DNA of 64,000 nucleotides, taken from the NCBI GenBank assembly GCA_010909165.1, contig MU008158.1, positions 1,761,478 through 1,825,477 on the forward strand. Reading direction: 5' to 3'. Origin of the DNA: Anthoceros angustus (Eukaryota; Streptophyta; Anthocerotopsida; Anthocerotales; Anthocerotaceae). The position numbers and the translations under genes are program-made. A model generated the notes under the pieces. That model searched no databases. It saw nothing but the letters and a program-made list of their open reading frames with translations, and was not told the origin of the DNA. This document shows, in pieces, positions 57,501-64,000 of this stretch; the first letter of the stretch is position 1; each line of letters begins with the position of its first letter.

Positions 57501-58783
57501 GATAGTGGCCACGGGGACCTTGGGGGCGACGACGAGGAGCGTGAGAGGAGCAGCCGAGGAGCGGAACGGATGCGTGGCGAGGGGCACCCCGCACCTCACC
57601 ATGGAAGGAGGGCCAACGAGGAGTCCGGGCGATCGAACAGCGGAAGGACTGAGGGAGAGCCACTGAGGAGTCCCGTGAGGGAGGAAACCCTGGGGCGGAG
57701 TCTGACTCGAGGTCCGGACCAAGGAAGTCGACCGAGGTCCGACTCGAAATAAGTCCGGACCAAGTCCGGACTAAGAAGACCGACCCCGAGGTCCCGACCC
57801 TGAGACAAGGCCTGACCTAGCCGCCTGACTGAATAAGCCGACTCGGGTTCGAGTCGACAGACCTCGAGGTCCCATGGCAAGAAGGAGGAGCCCCTTCGAC
57901 TTACGCTTAGGGGAGAGATAGCCGGTGGCCCCACCGCAGGGACCTGTGGGAGGCTGGGAGGATGACGTCAGTAACGGGCTTGTCGACCGCCACGAGCCCA
58001 ACCCGACAGTGATTCCGGAGAGGAGGGCCCACGGATCATCCGATTGGGAGCGCCACAACTGTGACGGGGATTGACCACCCATCCCGAGGCAACCTGTGAC
58101 CTTCCCACACCGGCCAAAGGAGATAGGGGAGGAAATAGGATGGTAGGCGGCCGATTAGGGTATACCGAATGCCATCACCGTAATAGGGTGTAATAAAGAC
58201 GCCACCTTGGGCGAGATAAGAGGGCCGAGGCCGCCTAGTAAAGCATCTTTCTTGGTGTTGATGCCGTTTGCACTACGCCTCTTGCTAACGCGAGTCCCGA
58301 GTCACCGAAAGGTGCACGACGACCCGGAGAGATCGATCAAGGTCCCGTGACGGACTTAACGTGGTGGTGGTGTGTGGAAGGACGATCGAGGACCCTTGTT
58401 CGTCCGAGAGCGCGGTCCAACGCCGAGCGGACCGAACGTGTGGAGCCGGAGGTACTGAGGGTGCAGAGCGACGAGAGGCCCGCGAGCAACGAGGAGGTCC
58501 CGACTGTAGCTACTTGCTTTTCTTTCAAGGTTGATAAGTGTAGAGAGAGCGGCGAGAGGAACGGATCAAGAAACGAGTGACGAACGGCACGCAAACGGTC
58601 CTTAAACGCTTGGCCACACCGGCCCGTGAACGTTATAAATAGGGTGTAAACGAAGATTGAGTGTTAAGGTGAAGTGGACCAAGAAAGGTGAGAATCATCG
58701 AACGGAAAGCTATCATTCTTTGGGAACGGACTTCCCACAACGACATCGGATTGTGCGCGCTGTCCATCGAAAGTCGCGCCACA
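54579..58783 (+). repeat. 3' LTR-A of element A, about 4.2 kb
   Basis: Starts TGTGGGCGGACTTCC after the purine tract and ends GTCGCGCCACA at 58783, matching the 5' LTR end. A TATA box (TATAAAT, 58634-58640) lies about 150 bases before the right end, so U3 would be roughly 4 kb. A strong splice-donor-like AAGAAAGGTGAGAATC follows near 58680. Confidence 0.75.
55180..56990 (+). pseudogene. LTR-embedded reading frame, copy 3
   Basis: Starts MAPKKPEEWEPWTEERNIVT about 600 bases into the LTR. Then FTKVDHLGDN, KVEATRGGWW-type remnants of the coiled-coil region, and the same end blocks as the other copies, all in shifting frames. Same strand as the element. Confidence 0.6.
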
Positions 58784-59383
58784 TATAACAGTGCTCGTCC
58801 ATTACTCGACTGCTCAGACATGGCCACAAGACCAAGTTATATCAAATGGGCCGGACTTGCAAAACTGTTATGGGCGCATTTAGAAAGGTGGATGGGTCCG
58901 AGTATCCCGGAGGTTTTCTGCTGTCCATCCAACCGCAAGATTTGAATGGTCGCCTTTGCCAACCGTGGTTGGCGAGTTGAAAAGTATTATTAATAAGCGA
59001 CAGGATGCCAACAAATGAGAAGGGGAGTATGTGGAAGACCATATGTACACTAACCCTCCTCCTGACCGCCGTTTGAATGTTTTTTTTGTTTTATGTTTTG
59101 TGTGATGGAGTGCTAGGAAATGTCCGAGGCAAGGCCTTTTATACTGTGTGGTCCTTGGCCCATGGCAATATTAATATTTTTACAACACTAGTCCTTGGGC
59201 TCAACCTTGAATATCGCCAGGCTAGAAGGTCCTTGGACCTTGGGATTAGAATAAAAATGTCTATATAAGGTGGGGGATCCTTCATTCACAACAATGGCGC
59301 AGTGGAAGTGGGAGGTGGCTAGTTCCACAACGGTAATATGGAACGTATGACATAAAGCGGGGAGATAACAACCCTAAACACCA
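58784..59383 (+). mobile_element. 3' end of a second gypsy element (element B): integrase tail, purine tract, LTR-B
   Basis: 58784-59013 reads a pol C-terminus (a RWMGPS segment, then FEWSPLPTVV and NKRQDAN). AAATGAGAAGGGGAGTA (59014-59030) is the purine tract. LTR-B starts TGTGGAAGACCATATGTACA and runs to about 59383, with a TATA box (CTATATAAGG) at 59261-59270. Element A's 3' LTR joins B's pol directly, so A probably inserted into B or the two were joined by recombination. Confidence 0.7.
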
Positions 59384-61439
59384 TAATATTTGAACCGGCG
59401 GAATATACATCAAGCGGCTTTATGCATGAATATACGCTTGAACCGGGTTGTGGATGGTCACTAAATCGATGTTCATGTATGTAGTCGGATAATGTGTTCA
59501 AAATTATGGTCAAAATCACATTCTACTTCAAATTTACAAGGAGCTCCAGTAGAAAGGGTCGTGGGGACATTCGTGGGTTTGCAATGATTTAGCACCGACT
59601 TCACACTCCCTTTGTGCCGGGATCTGAAACCATGACAAGAGCATGTATATTGTCTTATACTCAAGGGAATGGAAGCCACTTTTGCATCCGGTTCACATTT
59701 ACGGTGGCAAGGTATGGAAAATGCGGTTCCTCTATGGTAGAAAGGTGAGTAAACCGGCAGGTTATGCGATGGGCGCCGCATGCCGGCGCCACTATGCGGC
59801 AAGGCCCTTAGCCATTCCCTGTGCACCAAACAGGTTCAACATGGCCTTTTGATATCCGCTGTGAGCGGAGAAATCTCTTGTAGTGTACCATGTTCTTGTG
59901 AACCCTCAACAAAACCACAATTTGGCATACTGGCCTGGAAAAGGGGCTGCCAAGTTTCACGGAAACATTGGGTTGGCGCCACCATTAAACGAATCCCACT
60001 AACTGAACAGAGCCATGGCAGGCCCCGGTGACAATGGAAGGGGGCCACTATGAATAGACGCACAAAATGTGGTCCGGAAGGAGTGCGGCATGCCATCGCA
60101 AAGGGTGTTACAAAAGGGTTGCGCCATAAGTTCTTAGGAGCGGACCATGACTGGAATATATTTCGCCGTTCTTATTCACTCCTCACCGACTCGAGACCGG
60201 GTTCTCCATGCCCAAGACTGCGTCATATCCCCATCATCCTCATCACCGAGGAGTGCAGGTTGAAGATGGGGACGGAGGGCATAACTCTTTGATAGCTTTT
60301 TATCCACACAGCGCAGATGTTTCCTAGAAGTGAGATTGAACCCATAGTACACAATGACTCTTATGGACAAACAACCAATGTTGGGAGGCTTCCATGCTTT
60401 TGCACCTTTGTTGGTAGGAGGTAGTTCTCGTCCTCCGGGTCCTAACAAAGTATTCCCCAACATACTTGCCCTCGTATGCATCTGTGGTGCCTGCCACAGC
60501 ACCAGAAGTAGGGTCATCGGTCATGTGCACACTCAAGACCTTTGCAACCCAGAATGCCCTGTTGTGAGTGTCCCTCACAAGGTGACAATAAACATACCTT
60601 TTTATCTCCATGATGTCACCATTCATCCGCCTCGACCTCTTGTTCCGTCTTTCCACACTGTAGCTCCCAAGTACATGTCCGTGGAGGCACGCCTCGCAAT
60701 AAGGCTTGTCCAATATAGCCTCCTCCGGAACTCGCACAGTGGTACAAGTGCATCTCACGGCAGACCGATACACTACCAATCGCCTTTTTCGCAAAGGCCG
60801 ATGTTATTGTCCACAATAGTTGCGATCTCCTCTTGATCCTCCTGTGGTCACTCCACCACTCCTCCTCACCGCTGTTAGATATGTTGACAGCTTTTGCAAA
60901 CCCTTTCTTAAGTGGTCTACTCCATCCTGTCAAGCTTCCATCGCCTTTCTTGTCCTTGGCCTCAGAGAGCTAAGTGTGGTTGTAGGTCCAATCTCAAAGA
61001 TTTGGAATAAAAGACAAGAACTCACCCATCTTCCGCTTCCCATAACGGAGGTCGAACATCACATCTACAATAAGCATTTTTACCTGCCTTTTCCTCCCGT
61101 GATTTTGAACCGGTGTTGGTATGATAGATTGTTTAGCTAACCGCGCTTTAAACCGCTGCGCTTTCGCTTTCAAAGGCCGACGAAGAACGGAAGTCCGGAA
61201 CCTGGCCGACCTTCACTGGTTTGAAAGCCTTGCTCATATCCCGCATGACGGAAGAGTTTTTGCCTCTTGTGCTTCAAATGTTTGGAAAAACACGAGAACA
61301 TTTGGTCCACCGTCATGTGTGTGACACAAGAAGAAAGCCCACCTTCACTTTTTCAAAGTCCCCTGACCCACGAGCATATTCGGATAAGCAACAAAGAATT
61401 GATTCTGTTCTCCGACATGTCATTCATTTGTCACGCGCG
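59384..61439. other. Unclassified, probably decayed mobile DNA
   Basis: Moderate open frames on the minus strand (59473-59829 and 60324-60794). One reads YTCSCHGFRSRHKG and PTTLSTGAPCKFEVE; the other FWVAKVLSVH and GKYVGEYFVRTRRTRT. They have a transposase- or gag-like flavour but I cannot assign them. TTGAACCGG occurs near both ends (59391 and 61106). Confidence 0.35.
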
Positions 61440-61800
61440 ATACTAATCTCCTCGTGACTGGTTTAGTGTTTGATTAGTATTAATTAATCTAATTACTTAT
61501 CTTTAAGTAAGTAATTAGTGTTAATTAATCTAAAGTGCTTATGTTAATTAAGCATTGATTAGTGTTAATTAATCTAATGTGCTTATGAATTAAGCATTGA
61601 TTAGTGTTAATTAAACATGGTTAGCAATAGCTAAGTGGATAAGCTCAAGTAATATGCTTTGGCATATTCCTTGCATATTATAGTGTATTCTTAGGATACA
61701 ATAGCTAAGTGGATAAGCTCAAGTAATATGCTTTGGCATATTCCTTGCATTATAGTGTATTCTTAGGATATTTCGCATATCACGCCAATAGGATATCTTA
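61440..61800. repeat. A+T-rich tandem repeats, possible LTR
   Basis: Units of TTAGTGTTAATTAATCTAA (61440-61620), then a 72-base tandem duplication containing AAGCTCAAGTAATATGCTTT (61628-61770). A TATA-like TATATATAGACCC follows at about 61819. Confidence 0.75.
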
Positions 61801-61969
61801 ATATGCCGAGCCGGTCTAGTATATATAGACCCTTCCATTGAGGACAAGCTCGATCATAGCTTGTCCTCTAGATATGCAATGCAAGAGCTTGTGAGGAGCC
61901 AAAGCCATGACCCGAGAGCGATGTGAGGAATTTGCGTTGTTCTCGCGTGAGAGTGTTTGTGCCACGACG

Positions 61970-62115
61970 TGCGAGCTCCTCCCTTGTTGCTATGATCTAT
62001 GTGCACGCAGGTGCTGCCGCTAGATGCTAGTGCTAGCGATGCTAGTGCTAGGCGATGCTAGGCGATGCTAGGCTGGGCGAGGTAGCTAGGTGATGCTAGC
62101 ACCCAGGCCATGCTA
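61970..62115. repeat. GATGCTAG-type microsatellite
   Basis: Degenerate 8-15-base units (GATGCTAGTGCTAGC, GGCGATGCTAG) repeated about ten times. Confidence 0.8.
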
Positions 62116-62164
62116 GCGAGGCGAGGCTGGCACGAGCCAGCTCAAGTAGGCAAGGGACTCTCAA

Positions 62165-62460
62165 GTGTGCCCAAGGCTTAAGGCCAAGGAGAGAGGAGGC
62201 GAAGCCCAAGTCCAAGGCGAGAGGAGGAGAAGAAGCCCAAGCCCAAGGCCAAGGAGAGGAGGAAGCCCAAGTCCAAGGCCAAGGAGAGGAGGCGAAGCCC
62301 AAGTCCAAGGCCAAGGAGAGGAGGAGAAGAAGCCCAAGCCCAAGGCCAAGGAGAGGAGGCGAAGAAGCCCAAGTCCAAGGCCAAGGAGAGGAGGCGAAGA
62401 AGCCCAAGTCCAAGGCCAAGGCCAAGGAGAGGAGGCAAAGCCTACCAAGGAGAGGAATGA
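62165..62460 (+). repeat. 33-base minisatellite, about 8-9 copies
   Basis: Unit AAGCCCAAGTCCAAGGCCAA plus GGAGAGGAGGCG. In one frame it encodes KPKSKAKERR. Copies vary by whole triplets or by a few bases, so no single frame stays open throughout; a coding role is uncertain. Confidence 0.85.
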
Positions 62461-64000
62461 GGCCTCCAAGGCTGGCCTTTAAGGCCAACCAACCAAGGGA
62501 GAAACAAGAGTATTTTACTCTTGGGCCTGATTCCAAGGGATAAGGGGAAGTATAGACATGGGTATGTCATCAGTCCATTTGATTTCACTTTCGTCCAAAA
62601 CTCCTAGTTAGCGACCCCATCCTGTATCGATCCACCCACGGGTGCTTAACTGGAGTTCTATGCCTTTGCTATCCAACTCACCCAGCTCACATTTTTGAAG
62701 ATATAGCAGAGTATTTGTATGATTTTAACATGCATAGATACTTAGAGGTTTCACTAATCACGATCTAAGATAGCGGGTGTTAACCTTGATTAAGGGTTTG
62801 ACTAACCGCCTGGAGTGCATGCTCGACACACTCGATCCGGACGGAGCTACCAACCAGAAGTCCATCGAGCGAATTCAAGTCCCGACCAAGAGGAGAAGTG
62901 CACCTCGATTTTGGTACCACAAGGACGCGGAGGAACCCAACACAATCAACAATCTTTGAAGGATCCGTGAGTGGCAACACACAAGACACGTTAGACAACT
63001 CAACAAGCGATAATGAGGAGGACTTGTCTCTTGAGTCGCCAAGATGGGAGGAGACAAGGATCGAATGGAGTTGTTCAGTGACGAGCGCACCTTTAACGGA
63101 GGACTTCATCGAGAAGTACGGCGGTGCGGAGATGGAATTGAAGACCGGATACACGAAGCATACGGCTTCATCCAAATGCCAAGTACTTGGGGATGAAGCA
63201 TTGGCGTTATCGCGAGCACAAGGCGAGGGTTGAGGCACATGGAGGACCAGGAGTAGTAGCTCAAGTTCAGGAACCAAGGAGCAGCGAGAAAGTGGGCACG
63301 ATCCCATCAAGAGATGTTTGACATCTTCCTACCGGAGTTTCGCAAGCACGGATGAGAAGATCTCCGGTGACACACTTCAAGATGAAGTCGAGACCGCTAA
63401 GATGGCTTATCAAGAATCGACTGGTACGTGACACCAAGATCATGAGTGACCGATCGCAGAGAAGTACTTGTGCATTGCCATATGCACTGCATGAAGGTGC
63501 AACAAGCGTGCACAAGACGAAGGCAACACTACACCTCAAGGAAGTGTACGAGATGGTCGACAAGATAGGGCCCGACACTTTCTCTCGTGTGCAAGTGATT
63601 AGACAAGTAGTGGTGGACATGACCGACGCGGAGGTCGAGTGGAGGAGCTCGGCGAGACAAGCCACCCCACCCCAAGTGACGAGCCCCGCGTGAGGTGCCG
63701 AGGGAGACCATTCCCTCATGAGTGCGAGCATGCATTCGGAGGAGTCAAGGGTGAGGAGCCATGCCCTAGGTGTGGAGGTACGGGCACAATGAAGCGGCAT
63801 GTTGGAGAAGCATCCGAATTGCGGCTCACGGGTTATCGAAAGCAACCCCGCCAATGCATCCGCCAACCTCATCCACAAAATCAAGAGCAAAGGCGCCTGG
63901 AGGAGGCAGCAAGTCCCGTGGACAAAAGAAACGGGAAGCATCAAAGAAGACGATGGACAGCTACGTGGCACGCCTTGCAAAAGCGGAGAAGTTGGCGCGA
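62461..64000 (+). other. Unclassified decayed retroelement-like DNA to the window edge
   Basis: Short plus-strand blocks in changing frames: MLDTLDPDGATNQKSIERI, LSLESPRWEETRIEW, MFDIFLPEFRKHG and, near 63730, HECEHAFGGVKGEEPCPRCG with a Cys/His cluster. This looks like a gag-type protein of another retroelement running off the right edge. No polymerase motif seen. Confidence 0.35.

Larger units (their letters stand above)
38671..58783 (+). mobile_element. Giant decayed Ty3/gypsy retrotransposon (element A)
   Basis: Order seen: LTR-A (38671-46858), primer-binding site TTTTGGCGCTGCCGGGAATG, three gag copies (47096 to about 50384), a long decayed stretch, pol (about 51500-54480), purine tract, LTR-A (54579-58783). 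The two long repeats are collinear in direct orientation and share blocks from first to last base: GGGTTTTGTTTTTTGTAGG at the left, CGAAAGTCGC(A/G)CCACA at the right. Pol order RT, RNase H, integrase identifies Ty3/gypsy, and the TGGCGCC primer site resembles the Tat/Athila group. The 5' LTR start has lost its TG. Many small deletions and frameshifts make it non-autonomous today. Target-site duplications were not identified. Confidence 0.78.

Noticed and set aside
62096-62536. Minus-strand Leu/Ser/Pro-rich frames resembling membrane proteins
   Set aside because: They are the reverse reading of the 33-base minisatellite.

Overview
The window is nuclear DNA of a land plant (or close streptophyte relative). 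It carries plant-type, intron-containing genes: glucosidase I, a BLOC-1 subunit, the chloroplast-outer-envelope protein TOC64/OEP64, TAF7, the plant form of DXO1, and a photosystem I assembly factor. Introns with GT..AG borders are mostly 80-155 bases. An UNC119 gene, typical of ciliated lineages and absent from flowering plants as far as known, points to a plant with swimming sperm (lycophyte, bryophyte, fern or charophyte grade). The short introns recall lycophytes or hornworts; the species cannot be fixed from this window.

Layout. 1-19.5 kb is gene space: GCS1 (-, cut by the left edge), BLOS2 (+), TOC64 (-), a 5'-truncated non-LTR retrotransposon (-, 7.1-9.06 kb), TAF7 (+), a small three-exon Cys-rich gene (-, 12 kb), DXO1 (-, 13 exons) and a PSA3-like gene (+, three exons). 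19.5-23.05 kb is a sharply A+T-rich island with only two genes: an intronless UNC119, and a two-exon protein that reads as a divergent uracil-DNA-glycosylase-fold domain with a peptide-repeat tail. 23.2-32.6 kb holds a decayed seryl-tRNA synthetase copy (-), a C-rich low-complexity tract, a two-exon F-box gene (-), a decayed 3' part of an alpha-SNAP gene (-) and a possible copia-type LTR.

32.6-59.4 kb is a nest of very large Ty3/gypsy elements. The best is about 20 kb (38.67-58.78 kb): 5' LTR, primer-binding site, three tandem gag copies, decayed pol (reverse transcriptase, RNase H, integrase), purine tract, 3' LTR. The 3' LTR is about 4.2 kb; the 5' LTR has grown to about 8.2 kb by tandem repetition of internal modules. 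Each LTR carries a remnant reading frame beginning MAPKK (MGPKK in one copy) that is distinct from gag and pol. It lies upstream of the LTR's own TATA box, so probably in U3. A third partial LTR copy (32.6-35.3 kb) carries the same frame, and a fourth LTR copy lies inverted at 36.2-38.4 kb. The LTRs contain arrays of short palindromes centred on TCCGGA. 59.4-64 kb is unclassified decayed repeat DNA, with a 72-base tandem duplication and a minisatellite reading Lys-Pro-Lys-Ser-Lys-Ala-Lys-Glu.

The host genes do not form a pathway; they are ordinary single-copy housekeeping genes. Points most worth following: the reading frame inside the giant LTR, the A+T-rich UNC119/UDG-like island, the unidentified Cys-rich gene, and TOC64 with its amidase residues retained.
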